A stretch of DNA of 64,000 bases from an uncultured Acetobacteraceae bacterium. Its GTDB lineage: Bacteria; Pseudomonadota; Alphaproteobacteria; Acetobacterales; Acetobacteraceae. Under the pieces are notes generated by a model. It was not told where the DNA came from, ran no database searches, and saw nothing but the letters and a program-made list of their open reading frames with translations. The stretch spans positions 1-64,000 of the forward strand of contig CAITUP010000109.1 in the NCBI GenBank assembly GCA_903895595.1, written 5' to 3'. The translations under genes and the position numbers were made by a program. Positions 16,460 to 24,694 of the stretch are shown piece after piece. Each line of letters starts with the position of its first letter. The first letter of the stretch is position 1.

Positions 16460-16876
16460 ATGGCCGACGTATCCACCTTCGAGGACGTCAACCTCCCCGC
16501 CGATAAAGTCTGGGGCACGATCGGCGACTTCGCCGGCATCCGTAAATGGGCCGTGCTGGTCGAAAAGGAATCCGTGGAGGACACGCCCGAAGGCAAAGTC
16601 CGCACCCTGAACATGCCGGAGGGCCGCGTCGTCCGCGAACTCCTCGCCGCCCAATCCCAATACGCCTACACCTACACCATGCTCGGCCGGCCGGAGATGG
16701 CGACCTACCGCTCCACCGTCGCGGCCATTCCGCTGGATGCGAACAACACCCGCATCACGCTCATCGTGCACCTGGAACCGTCCGAGGGTCTGACGGACGA
16801 GGACATCGTCGCCCGCTACACCAGAAGCCTGCGCGGCAATCTGCGGGCGATGAAGAAGGCGTTGGGCCTCGCCTGA
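16460..16876 (+). CDS. SRPBCC (START/Bet v1-like) family protein
   Basis: This 138-residue protein has the polyketide-cyclase/MxaD-like ligand-binding fold: an N-terminal strand and helix (STFEDVNLPADKVWGTIGDF), a central sheet (AQSQYAYTYTMLG, YRSTVAAIPLD, TRITLIVHLEP) and a long C-terminal helix (SLRGNLRAMKKAL). Members bind or cyclise hydrophobic small molecules; the ligand is unknown. It has its own promoter-like sequence and a GGAAGGA ribosome-binding site. The gene converges with the dehydrogenase gene, with only 2 bases between stop codons. Confidence 0.82.
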   Translation: MADVSTFEDVNLPADKVWGTIGDFAGIRKWAVLVEKESVEDTPEGKVRTLNMPEGRVVRELLAAQSQYAYTYTMLGRPEMATYRSTVAAIPLDANNTRITLIVHLEPSEGLTDEDIVARYTRSLRGNLRAMKKALGLA

Positions 16877-16878
16877 GA

Positions 16879-17847
16879 TCAGACGATCTGGTTGCGCAAC
16901 GCGGTCTCATTCCGCCAGAGGCGCTCCAGGTTTTCCATCAGGATGGCATTGACGTTGTTCTCGTACTGCGTGGTCTCCCCGCCGGTGTGCGGGGTGATCA
17001 GCACGTTTGCCATCGCCCATAGCGGCGAATCGGCCGCCGGAGGCTCGGGGTCGGTGCAATCCAGTGCCGCGCCCGCGATCGCGCCGGCCTGAAGCGCCGC
17101 GATCAGCGCCGCTTCGTCCACGCAGCCGCCACGCGCCACATTCACCAGATAGGCGGACCGCTTCATGCGCCCGAGCGCGGCGGCATCGATGACATGCCGC
17201 GTTTCCGGCGTCAGCGGACAGGTCAGCGCCACGAAATCCGCTTTCGGCAGGTGCTCGGCCAGCGCACCCAACCCATGCACCGAATCGGCATCGCCCGCCC
17301 CCGCCGCCGGGTCCCGCCGGAAACCGATCACGTGCATGTCGAACGCCTTCGCCAGCCGCGCCAGCCGCCCGCCGATGCGCCCCAGGCCGACTATAATAAG
17401 CGTCTTCCCGCCCAGCTCGTCCTCTCGCTGAGCCAAATCGCCGATCATGCCGCGCCAGACGCGCTGTGCCTGATTGTCCCGCGCCTCCGGCAGCCGGCGC
17501 GCCATCGCCAGGATCAGACCGATCGCGTGTTCGGCGACGGCACGAGCGTTCACCCCGGCGGCACTCGCCAGCCGGATACCGCGCGCGGCCAGCGCGGTCT
17601 TGTCGTACTGGTCGGTGCCGGAGCTGATGGACTGAATGAAACTCAGCTTCGACGCGGTTTCGATCAAGCCATTGTGCCACATGCCCGACGCCACAATCAC
17701 GTCCGCCTCATGCGCTCGGCGATCCAACTCCGCACGATCCCGCACCTCGAAACTGGCGATGCCGGTGTTCAGGGCGTCGAAGCAGGTTTTCATCTGATAG
17801 GCGGCGTGGGCAAAGCAGATTGTCAGCTTGTCGCGGGGCGGGATCAT
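16879..17847 (-). CDS. D-2-hydroxyacid dehydrogenase family protein
   Basis: This 322-residue NAD(P)-dependent oxidoreductase matches the glyoxylate/hydroxypyruvate reductase class. The nucleotide-binding loop is IIVGLGRIGGRLARLAKAF, followed by the substrate-site motifs ADFVALTCPLTPETRHVI and YLVNVARGGCVDEAALIAAL. The catalytic Arg-Glu-His set fits this region and ITPHTGGETTQYENN near the C-terminus. The ATG at 17847 is used, since the open extension upstream does not resemble the family. It is divergent from a family-5 binding protein gene, with 102 bases between them. The natural substrate is unknown. Confidence 0.87.
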   Translation of the reverse strand: MIPPRDKLTICFAHAAYQMKTCFDALNTGIASFEVRDRAELDRRAHEADVIVASGMWHNGLIETASKLSFIQSISSGTDQYDKTALAARGIRLASAAGVNARAVAEHAIGLILAMARRLPEARDNQAQRVWRGMIGDLAQREDELGGKTLIIVGLGRIGGRLARLAKAFDMHVIGFRRDPAAGAGDADSVHGLGALAEHLPKADFVALTCPLTPETRHVIDAAALGRMKRSAYLVNVARGGCVDEAALIAALQAGAIAGAALDCTDPEPPAADSPLWAMANVLITPHTGGETTQYENNVNAILMENLERLWRNETALRNQIV

Positions 17848-17949
17848 GCGAGGTGTCCTTATATAGCGACCGCCAGTGTGCGGCACCGCCGCCATTCTTC
17901 CAAGCGCCCTGGCTCGAGAATTGCTTTGTATCCTTGGCAACATTGGAGA

Positions 17950-19536
17950 ATGGCAATGCGACGACGCGGCATTCTGACCTCCGGCCTGGCGGCGACCGCC
18001 GCCTTAATGCGACCCTCCCTCGTCAGAGCGGAAGCGGCGACCACGCTGAAATTCATCCCCTACGCCGACTTGGCACTGCTCGACCCCACCGTCAGCGCCT
18101 TCATCACCCGCAATCACGTGCTGATGGTGTTCGAGACCCTGTTCGCGATGGACGAAAACGGGGTCGCGCAGCCGCAAATGCTGGAGGGGTATACGACCGA
18201 ACCCGACGGCCTGACCTGGACCCTGACGCTGCGGGACGGGCTGCGTTTTCACGACGGCACGCCGGTTCTGGCGCGCGACGCGGTGGCGAGCATCAAGCGC
18301 TGGTGGGTCAACGACGCCTTCGGCCAGGCCCTGGCCGCAGCCACCGACGATGTCAGCGCGCCCACCGACAAACATATCGTATTCCGCCTCAGACGCCGCT
18401 TCCATCTGCTGCCCGATGCCTTGGCGCATCCCACCAACACCATGGCCGCGATCATGCCGGAGCGCTTGGCGAACACACCCGCCAACGTGAAATTAACCGA
18501 GATTGTCGGCAGCGGCCCGTTCCGCTACCTCGCCGCCGAACGCGTGCCCGGCGCGCGCAACATCTACGCGAAGTTCGAACATTATCGGCCACGCCCGTCG
18601 GGAGCGCCGAGTTTCTGCGCTGGGCCGCGGGTCGCGTATTTCGACCGCGTGGAGTGGCTGACCACTCCGGATCCCGCGACCCAGGTCGCGGCGCTGGAGG
18701 CCGGCGAGGTCGATTGGGTCGAACAGCCCTTAATGGACCTTGTCCCGACACTTCGGAAAAAGCGCGGCTTGGCACTGGAGGTTATGGAAACCAAGGGGCT
18801 GATCGGGTTCCTCCGTTTCAATTTCCTGTATCCGCCATTCGATAATCCCGCGATCCGACGAGCGGTGTTGAAAGCGGTGAATCAGAACAGCTTCATGGAT
18901 GCGGTGGTCGGCGCCGGCGGCACCTTTGACGATCATTGCGGCATTTTCCCGCGCGGTTCGGCTCTTGCCAACGACGCGGGGATGGAGGCGTTGTCGGGCA
19001 CCGCGACGGTGGACGAGATCAAACGGGACCTGGAAAAAGCCGGATACAAGGGTGAACGCGTCGTCTACTTGTCTCCCACGGATGTGCCGCGCATTGCCGC
19101 GATCGCGCAGGTCGGGTCGGACATGCTCCGCAGGATCGGCATGAAGGTCGACGAAATCTCGACCGATTGGGGCACGGCGGTGCAGCGTTCGGTTAGCCAC
19201 AAGCCGTTGGATCAGGGCGGCTGGAACATGTTCGCCGCTTTTACCAGCGGTTTGGACATGAGCACGCCCGCCACTGCCCAATTGCTACGCGGCAATGGCA
19301 ATGGCGCCTATAATGGCTGGCCCCAATTGCCGAAATTGGAAGCATTGCGCGATGCTTTTCTCGCCAGCGAAGACAAGGTGGCACAAATCGCCCTGGCACG
19401 CGAAATTCAGGCACAGGCCCTGAGCGACGTACCCTATTTGCCTTTGGGCTCCTATTTCCAGCCGACGGCTTTCAAGACCGATTTGCATGGGATGCAGAAG
19501 GGGTTGATCCAGTTTACCGGGGTACGGCGGGGGTAG
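17950..19536 (+). CDS. ABC transporter substrate-binding protein, family 5 (peptide/nickel/opine type)
   Basis: This 528-residue periplasmic protein has an RRR-containing leader (MRRRGILTSGLAATAALM) consistent with export. Family-5 features include RFHDGTPVLARDAVASIKRW and the central LRFNFLYPPFDNPAIRRAV. It is similar along its whole length to the protein at 42940-44517, so the two are paralogues. No permease or ATPase gene is adjacent, which makes it an orphan binding protein. It lies upstream of the aminotransferase and dioxygenase genes, but a promoter-like sequence separates them. The ligand is unknown. Confidence 0.88.
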   Translation: MAMRRRGILTSGLAATAALMRPSLVRAEAATTLKFIPYADLALLDPTVSAFITRNHVLMVFETLFAMDENGVAQPQMLEGYTTEPDGLTWTLTLRDGLRFHDGTPVLARDAVASIKRWWVNDAFGQALAAATDDVSAPTDKHIVFRLRRRFHLLPDALAHPTNTMAAIMPERLANTPANVKLTEIVGSGPFRYLAAERVPGARNIYAKFEHYRPRPSGAPSFCAGPRVAYFDRVEWLTTPDPATQVAALEAGEVDWVEQPLMDLVPTLRKKRGLALEVMETKGLIGFLRFNFLYPPFDNPAIRRAVLKAVNQNSFMDAVVGAGGTFDDHCGIFPRGSALANDAGMEALSGTATVDEIKRDLEKAGYKGERVVYLSPTDVPRIAAIAQVGSDMLRRIGMKVDEISTDWGTAVQRSVSHKPLDQGGWNMFAAFTSGLDMSTPATAQLLRGNGNGAYNGWPQLPKLEALRDAFLASEDKVAQIALAREIQAQALSDVPYLPLGSYFQPTAFKTDLHGMQKGLIQFTGVRRG

Positions 19537-19538
19537 GG

Positions 19539-19567
19539 CTGGCAGTCCCCGCCAAACGCGCTAACCT
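19539..19567 (+). promoter_or_regulatory. Predicted promoter of the aminotransferase-dioxygenase pair
   Basis: CTGGCA (19539-19544), 17 bases, then TAACCT (19562-19567). The -10 box begins 36 bases before the ATG at 19598. The predicted start is near 19574, inside an inverted repeat (19565-19588). Confidence 0.5.
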
Positions 19568-19588
19568 CCGGTCCAATCAGACCGGAGG
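19565..19588. promoter_or_regulatory. Inverted repeat over the predicted transcription start: candidate operator
   Basis: CCTCCGGTC (19565-19573) and GACCGGAGG (19580-19588) are perfect 9-base arms around a 6-base centre. The left arm overlaps the predicted -10 box and would not be in the mRNA. The site therefore looks more like a DNA operator than an RNA hairpin. The right arm also holds the Shine-Dalgarno sequence. Confidence 0.45.
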
Positions 19589-19597
19589 GAACCGACC

Positions 19598-20821
19598 ATG
19601 ACATTCGATTACAGCAAGCTCTACAGCGACGGGCTGCCCGATCCCGCCGGCAAATGGGCGCCGTTTCCCCCCTACTACTTCGTGGGCGGCAACAACGACC
19701 CCGAGGAAATCCCCATCGAGGGGCTGATCGAAGCCGCCGCATCGGTCCTCCGGCGGGAGGGTTCGAAACTCGCAATCTACAACCTCGGTCTCGGCCCGCA
19801 GGGCTATCCCGGTCTGCGCCAGTTCGTCGCCGACAAAGCCAACTCCCATCGTGGCTTCAAGATCGGCCTCGACGACATCCTGATCACCACCGGATCGGGC
19901 CAGGGCCTGGACATGATCAGCAAGCTGCTGGTCAACCCCGGCGACACCGTGCTGTGCGAGGAATATTGCTACCAGGGCGCCATCAACCGCTTCCGCAAAA
20001 TCGGCGCGAAGGTGGAGGGCATGAAGCTCGACGAAGACGGCATCGTCATCGACGCGCTCGCGGCACAATTGGCGGAATTGAAGGCCAAGGGCATCACGCC
20101 GAAATTCATCTACACGATCCCCACGATCCAGAACCCGACCGCGTCCATCCTGCCGTTGGATCGCCGCTTGGCCCTGATCAAACTGGCGCGGGAATACAAC
20201 GTCGCGATTTTCGAGGACGAGTGTTACGCCGACCTTCTCTGGGGCGGCATCACCGCGCCGCCCGCTCTATATGCGCTCGATCCCGGCTGCGTCATTCACC
20301 TCGGCTCGTTCTCCAAGTCGTTGGCCCCGGCGCTTCGGCTCGGCTACGTCGTCGCCGAATGGGAAATCATGCGCCGGCTGCTGCCGTTGAAAGGCGACAG
20401 CGGGACCGGCGCGCTGGATCAGATGGTGGTCGCGGAATACTTCTCGAAAAACTTCGATAAGCATCTGACTCATTTGAATGGCGTGCTGCACGACAAGCTC
20501 AAGACGATGGTCGAAGCTGTGGAGCGCGAATTCGGGGCGTCGGCCGAATGCTGGCAACCGAAAGGCGGCATCTTTCTGTGGATCAAGCTGCCGGATGGGA
20601 TCGACACCCGCAAACTGCTGAAACCGGCGGCGGCGGCGGGAATCGTCTTCAACGAAGGCCCGGCCTGGGCGGTCAGTCCGGACAATTCGACCTCGCATCT
20701 GCGGCTGTGTTTCGCGATGCCGAGCAAGAAAGTGATCGAGGAAGGTGTCGCGGCGTTCGCGCAAGTTTGTTATGAACAGACCGGCATCCCCGTGCGCAGC
20801 GCCAACGTGCAACGCGGTTAA
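19598..20821 (+). CDS. PLP-dependent aminotransferase, class I/II fold
   Basis: This 407-residue protein matches the aspartate-aminotransferase fold group that includes 2-aminoadipate and MocR-like aminotransferases, without a DNA-binding domain. The PLP-binding lysine is Lys240 in SFSKSLAPALRLGYV. Other family parts are YNLGLGPQGYPGLRQFV, TTGSGQGLDMISKLL, YTIPTIQNPTASILP and FEDECYADLLW. The gene has a predicted promoter and operator and is followed after 15 bases by a dioxygenase gene with a strong AAAGGAGG site, forming a two-gene unit. The amino donor is unknown. Confidence 0.88.
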   Translation: MTFDYSKLYSDGLPDPAGKWAPFPPYYFVGGNNDPEEIPIEGLIEAAASVLRREGSKLAIYNLGLGPQGYPGLRQFVADKANSHRGFKIGLDDILITTGSGQGLDMISKLLVNPGDTVLCEEYCYQGAINRFRKIGAKVEGMKLDEDGIVIDALAAQLAELKAKGITPKFIYTIPTIQNPTASILPLDRRLALIKLAREYNVAIFEDECYADLLWGGITAPPALYALDPGCVIHLGSFSKSLAPALRLGYVVAEWEIMRRLLPLKGDSGTGALDQMVVAEYFSKNFDKHLTHLNGVLHDKLKTMVEAVEREFGASAECWQPKGGIFLWIKLPDGIDTRKLLKPAAAAGIVFNEGPAWAVSPDNSTSHLRLCFAMPSKKVIEEGVAAFAQVCYEQTGIPVRSANVQRG

Positions 20822-20836
20822 AGGAGGAACCTGACA

Positions 20837-21721
20837 ATGATGGACCCGATGCGTGGCAACAACGGCCCCCGCTACAAGCATGTGGCGGATGAATCGGCGC
20901 CGTACGAGACGATTGCCGTGGATAAACTGACGCCGATCATCGGCGCGGAAATCGCCGGGGTGAACCTGGCGGGCACGATCTCCAACCGGCAGATGGACGA
21001 AATCCATCGCGCGTTGGCGGAAAATTCGGTGATTTTCTTCCGCGATCAGGACATGACGCAGGAGCAGCATCTGGCGTTCGGCCGCAACTTCGGAGAGCTG
21101 CACATTCACCCCGCCGCGCCGCACGCGCCCGGCCACGATGAATTAATGATCATCCACGCCGACAAGAACAGCCCGCGCGCCAACGGCGAAGGCTGGCACA
21201 GCGATGTGTCGTGCGACACGGCACCGCCGATGGGCAGCATCCTGTATATCAAGACCTGCCCGCCCAAGGGCGGCGACACGCTGTTCGCCAGCATGTATGC
21301 CGCGTATGAGGCGCTGTCGGACAAGATGAAATCCTACCTCGAAGGCATGACCGCCCTCCACGACGGGGAGGAAAACTATCGCGGCACCTACAAAAATTTC
21401 GGCATCGCGGATAAGGCGGAATATCCGAAAGCCGAACATCCGATCGTGCGCACGCACCCGGTGACCGGCAAAAAGGCGCTGTATGTGAACCGCGGCTTTA
21501 CACGCCGCATTATCGGCGTGCCGCGCGACGAGAGCTACGCGATCCTGAATTACCTCTACACGCACTCGGAAAATCCGCTGTTCCAATGCCGGTTCCGCTG
21601 GCAGGAAAATTCCGTGGCGTTCTGGGATAACCGCTGCGTCCAGCATCGCGCGATGTGGGATTACTGGCCCAACACGCGGTCCGGCTTCCGGGTCACGGTG
21701 GCGGGCGACCGGCCGGTTTAA
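20837..21721 (+). CDS. TauD/TfdA family Fe(II)/2-oxoglutarate dioxygenase
   Basis: This 294-residue enzyme carries the iron-binding facial triad expected of the family: His121 and Asp123 in EGWHSDVSCDTAPPMG and His270 in RCVQHRAMWDY. The 2-oxoglutarate-binding arginine lies in NTRSGFRVTV (Arg281 or Arg285). Known members hydroxylate sulfonates such as taurine, aryloxyacetates and other acids, which then decompose. The substrate here is not known. It is co-transcribed with the aminotransferase and lies upstream of the molybdenum hydroxylase-Fcc-Sox block, separated from it by a palindromic repeat. Confidence 0.9.
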   Translation: MMDPMRGNNGPRYKHVADESAPYETIAVDKLTPIIGAEIAGVNLAGTISNRQMDEIHRALAENSVIFFRDQDMTQEQHLAFGRNFGELHIHPAAPHAPGHDELMIIHADKNSPRANGEGWHSDVSCDTAPPMGSILYIKTCPPKGGDTLFASMYAAYEALSDKMKSYLEGMTALHDGEENYRGTYKNFGIADKAEYPKAEHPIVRTHPVTGKKALYVNRGFTRRIIGVPRDESYAILNYLYTHSENPLFQCRFRWQENSVAFWDNRCVQHRAMWDYWPNTRSGFRVTVAGDRPV

Positions 21722-21723
21722 CC

Positions 21724-21797
21724 CGTCATGGTCGGGCCTGACTCGACCGTCTTTTCCCCATTCGCCTGAGTTGGTCGGGTCAGGCCCGACCATGACG
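21724..21797. repeat. Palindromic intergenic repeat, copy 4 (short form)
   Basis: The element starts CGTCATGGTCGGGCC and ends GGCCCGACCATGACG, perfect reverse complements. A short centre lies between. Its right half contains GAGTTGGTCGGGTCAGGCCCG, close to the right half of copy 1. It starts 3 bases after the dioxygenase stop codon. Confidence 0.75.
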
Positions 21798-21811
21798 ATA
21801 AGGACAAAGCC

Positions 21812-22291
21812 ATGGCGATGCTCAAACTTTCCATCAACGGCCAAAGCCGGGAGGTCGACGTCGATCCGGAAACGCCATTGCTCTGGGTCCTCCGCGAATG
21901 GCTGGGCATGACCGGAACCAAGTACGGCTGCGGCGTCGCGCAATGCGGCGCCTGCACCGTGCATGTGGACGGTGTGGCCACGCGGTCCTGCTCATTGCCG
22001 GTCGGGTCGGTTGACGCATCGAAAATTACCACCATCGAAGGCCTGTCGCCCGACGGCATGAGCCACCCGATCCAAGTCGCGTGGCTGCAACACGAAGTGC
22101 CGCAATGCGGCTACTGTCAGTCCGGCCAGATCATGGCCTCCGCCGCGCTGCTGGCCGCGAAACCGAATCCGACCGACGCGGACATCGCCGATATGGTCAC
22201 CAATATCTGCCGCTGCGGCACCTATCAGCGGATCAAGGCGGCCATTCACACAGCCGCCGAATTGACCATCCCCGCCGGCGGCAAAGCGTAG
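21812..22291 (+). CDS. iorA: (2Fe-2S)-binding subunit of a molybdenum hydroxylase (IorA type)
   Basis: This 159-residue protein carries two [2Fe-2S] sites. The plant-ferredoxin-like cluster uses Cys40, Cys45, Cys48 and Cys60 ([18 protein letters not shown]). The C-terminal cluster uses Cys99, Cys102, Cys133 and Cys135 ([10 protein letters not shown] and [11 protein letters not shown]). It matches the alpha subunit of isoquinoline 1-oxidoreductase and related aldehyde dehydrogenases. It passes electrons from the molybdenum subunit encoded 10 bases downstream. There is no FAD subunit gene, so the electron acceptor is probably a cytochrome c. Confidence 0.9.
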   Translation: MAMLKLSINGQSREVDVDPETPLLWVLREWLGMTGTKYGCGVAQCGACTVHVDGVATRSCSLPVGSVDASKITTIEGLSPDGMSHPIQVAWLQHEVPQCGYCQSGQIMASAALLAAKPNPTDADIADMVTNICRCGTYQRIKAAIHTAAELTIPAGGKA

Positions 22292-22301
22292 GAGCGGCAC
22301 C

Positions 22302-24458
22302 ATGACCCACGTTATGAAACTCAGCCGCCGTTTCTTCCTGACCGCTTCGGCCGTGGCCGGCGGCGGGCTTTCTCTTGGATGGACCGCGCCGGCCTCTGCC
22401 GCCGACACCGCGGGGGCCGAACTCGGCATCTGGGCCGTGATCCATCCCGACGACACCGTAGTTGTCCGTATCGCTCGGTCGGAAATGGGCCAGGGCACAC
22501 TGACCGGTCTCGCGCAGCTGGTCGCCGATGAGCTCGATGCCGACTGGCGCTTCGTCAAAGCGGAATACGTGGCGCCCGAGGTCAATCTGGCCAACAAACG
22601 CGCCTGGGGCGACATGTCCACCGGCGGCAGCCGCGGCATTCGGGCGTCCGTCGAGTACGTCCGCAAGGGCGGCGCGGCCGGGCGCGCAATGCTGATCCAG
22701 GCGGCGGCGGCGAAATGGGCTGTGCCGGCGACGGAATGTTCCACCGGCATGAGCGTCGTCACCCACAAACCCACGGGCCGCACCCTGCGCTACGGCGAAA
22801 TCGCCGCCGAGGCCGCGAAACTGCCAGTACCCGACGACATCAAGGTCAAGACGCCAGCAGAATGGAAGCTGATCGGCCGCGGCGTGAAGCGGCTGGACAC
22901 GGTGGACAAGCTGAACGGCAAGCTGACATATGCGATCGACGTGCAGCTGCCGGACATGCTGAACGCCGCCATCGCGCAAAGCCCGGTGTTCGGCGGCAAG
23001 CTGAAATCCTTCGACGCCGCCAAGATCAAATCCATGCCGGGCGTGCGCTTCGTGGTGCCGGTGGACGACAACGCTGTCGCGGTCGTCGCGGATAAATGGT
23101 ACCAGGCCAAAACAGCCCTGGCCGCTCTGCCGGTCGTTTGGGATGAGGGCAAGAACGGCAACGTCGACAGCGCCCAGATCGCCGCCTTTTTGAAGGAGGG
23201 CTTGGACGCCAAGGAAGCGGCCCTGGCGCAGGAACATGGCGACGTAACAGCGGCTCTGGCCGGCGCCGCCAAGAAGGTGGAATCCGTCTACGGCACCCCG
23301 TTCCTGCATCACGCGACGCTGGAGCCGATGAACTGCACGGCGAAATTCGCCGATGGCAAGGTGGAAGTCTGGGTATCCAGCCAAAATGGCGACGCATCGT
23401 TGGCGGCGGCGGCCGAGGCCGGCGGCGTGAAGCTGGCGGATGTGAAGGTACACAAGCATCATCTCGGCGGCGGGTTCGGCCGGCGCGGGCAGCAGGATTA
23501 CGTCAAGCAAGCCGTGCTGATCGCGAAACAGGTGCCGGGGCGCCCGATCAAGCTGATCTGGACCCGTGAGGAGGATATGACTCACGGGTTCTACCGCCCG
23601 ATCACCCAGGCGAAAATGTCGGCCGGGCTTGACGCGCAGGGCAATGTTACGGCGCTTCACGCCCGCCTGTCAGGACAGTCCATCCTGGCCTATCTGATGC
23701 CGCAACGGATGGAAAACGGCGTGGATATGATCGCGTTCCAGGGCTGGACCAAGGAAGAGTTCGGCTACATGGCGATCCCCAATCTGCGGATCGATCACGC
23801 CGTGCGCAACACGCATGTGCCCGTTGGGTTCTGGCGCGGTGTGAACACCAACCAAAACTCTATCTACATGGAATGCTTCATCGACGAAGTCGCGCACGCC
23901 GCCGGCAAGGACCCGCTGGAATTCCGCCGCACGCTGATGGCGAAAAACCCCAAGCATCTGGCGGTTTTGAACGCCGTCGCCGAACGCGCCGGCTGGGGCA
24001 CACCGTTGCCGAAGGGTGTCTATCGCGGCATCGCGCAGAACGCCGGTTTCGGCAGCTACGTTGCCGCGGTGGCGGAGGTTTCGGTTTCCCCCAAGGGCGA
24101 GCTGACGATCCATCGCATCGTCGCCGGCACCGACTGCGGTTATGTTGTGAACCCGGATCAGGTGGCGGCGCAGGTCGAAGGATCGTTCGTGTTCGGCCTG
24201 AGCGCACTGCTGACCAGCGAAATCACCATCGAGAAAGGCCGAGCGGTCGAAACGAATTTCGATAGCTACCAGGTGATGCGGTTGGCATCCATGCCGAAGG
24301 TGGAAACGGTTTTGGTGCCGTCGGGCGGGTTCTGGGGCGGGGTGGGCGAGCCGACCATCGCCGTGGCACCGCCGGCAGTGCTGAACGCGATCTTCGCCGC
24401 GACCGGCAAGCGCATCCGCACCTTGCCGCTGACGCATCACGACCTTTCGCACGCATGA
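22302..24458 (+). CDS. iorB: Molybdopterin-binding subunit of a xanthine-oxidase family hydroxylase (IorB type)
   Basis: This 718-residue periplasmic enzyme has a twin-arginine signal (LSRRFFLTASAVAGGGLSLGW). Cofactor-binding motifs of the family are present: HHLGGGFGRRGQQDY, VGFWRGVNTNQNSIYMECF and, near the end, WGGVGEPTIAVAPPAVLNAI. The last contains the catalytic glutamate (about Glu683). Relatives oxidise isoquinoline, nicotinate or aldehydes; the substrate is undetermined. Its stop codon overlaps the start of the small cytochrome c gene by ATGA, which suggests a coupled electron acceptor. An in-frame ATG at 22314 is an alternative start. Confidence 0.9.
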   Translation: MTHVMKLSRRFFLTASAVAGGGLSLGWTAPASAADTAGAELGIWAVIHPDDTVVVRIARSEMGQGTLTGLAQLVADELDADWRFVKAEYVAPEVNLANKRAWGDMSTGGSRGIRASVEYVRKGGAAGRAMLIQAAAAKWAVPATECSTGMSVVTHKPTGRTLRYGEIAAEAAKLPVPDDIKVKTPAEWKLIGRGVKRLDTVDKLNGKLTYAIDVQLPDMLNAAIAQSPVFGGKLKSFDAAKIKSMPGVRFVVPVDDNAVAVVADKWYQAKTALAALPVVWDEGKNGNVDSAQIAAFLKEGLDAKEAALAQEHGDVTAALAGAAKKVESVYGTPFLHHATLEPMNCTAKFADGKVEVWVSSQNGDASLAAAAEAGGVKLADVKVHKHHLGGGFGRRGQQDYVKQAVLIAKQVPGRPIKLIWTREEDMTHGFYRPITQAKMSAGLDAQGNVTALHARLSGQSILAYLMPQRMENGVDMIAFQGWTKEEFGYMAIPNLRIDHAVRNTHVPVGFWRGVNTNQNSIYMECFIDEVAHAAGKDPLEFRRTLMAKNPKHLAVLNAVAERAGWGTPLPKGVYRGIAQNAGFGSYVAAVAEVSVSPKGELTIHRIVAGTDCGYVVNPDQVAAQVEGSFVFGLSALLTSEITIEKGRAVETNFDSYQVMRLASMPKVETVLVPSGGFWGGVGEPTIAVAPPAVLNAIFAATGKRIRTLPLTHHDLSHA

Positions 24459-24694
24459 TCGGGCGGGCGGCCCTGGCGATGGTGCTGCTGGGCGCTGCTG
24501 CCCCGCCGCCGGGGGCGACCAGTTGTTCCGGCTGTCATGTATTGGCGGGACGGCCGGCGGCGAACACCGTCGCGGCGTTGGAAGCGTTTCGGTCCGGCGC
24601 CAAACCCGCGACCGTGATGGGCCGCATCGCGAAAGGATTCTCGCCCGAGGAAACCCAGGCCATCGCGACGTGGTGGGCGGGGCAAAAACCATGA
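24455..24694 (+). CDS. fccA: Small cytochrome c, FccA-like subunit of sulfide dehydrogenase
   Basis: This 79-residue secreted monohaem cytochrome c has a signal peptide (MIGRAALAMVLLGAAAPPPG) followed at once by the haem site CSGCH (Cys24, Cys27, His28). The likely axial methionine is Met55 in PATVMGRIAKGFSPEE, a stretch typical of the cytochrome subunit of flavocytochrome c sulfide dehydrogenase. It is shorter than many FccA proteins. The gene overlaps iorB upstream and fccB downstream by 4 bases each. It may serve the flavoprotein, the molybdenum enzyme or both; the flavoprotein is favoured by family. Confidence 0.82.
   Translation: MIGRAALAMVLLGAAAPPPGATSCSGCHVLAGRPAANTVAALEAFRSGAKPATVMGRIAKGFSPEETQAIATWWAGQKP

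Noticed and set aside
19565-19588. mRNA hairpin sequestering the aminotransferase ribosome site
   Set aside because: The 5' arm overlaps the predicted -10 box, so the hairpin would not form in RNA; it was kept only as a DNA operator candidate.
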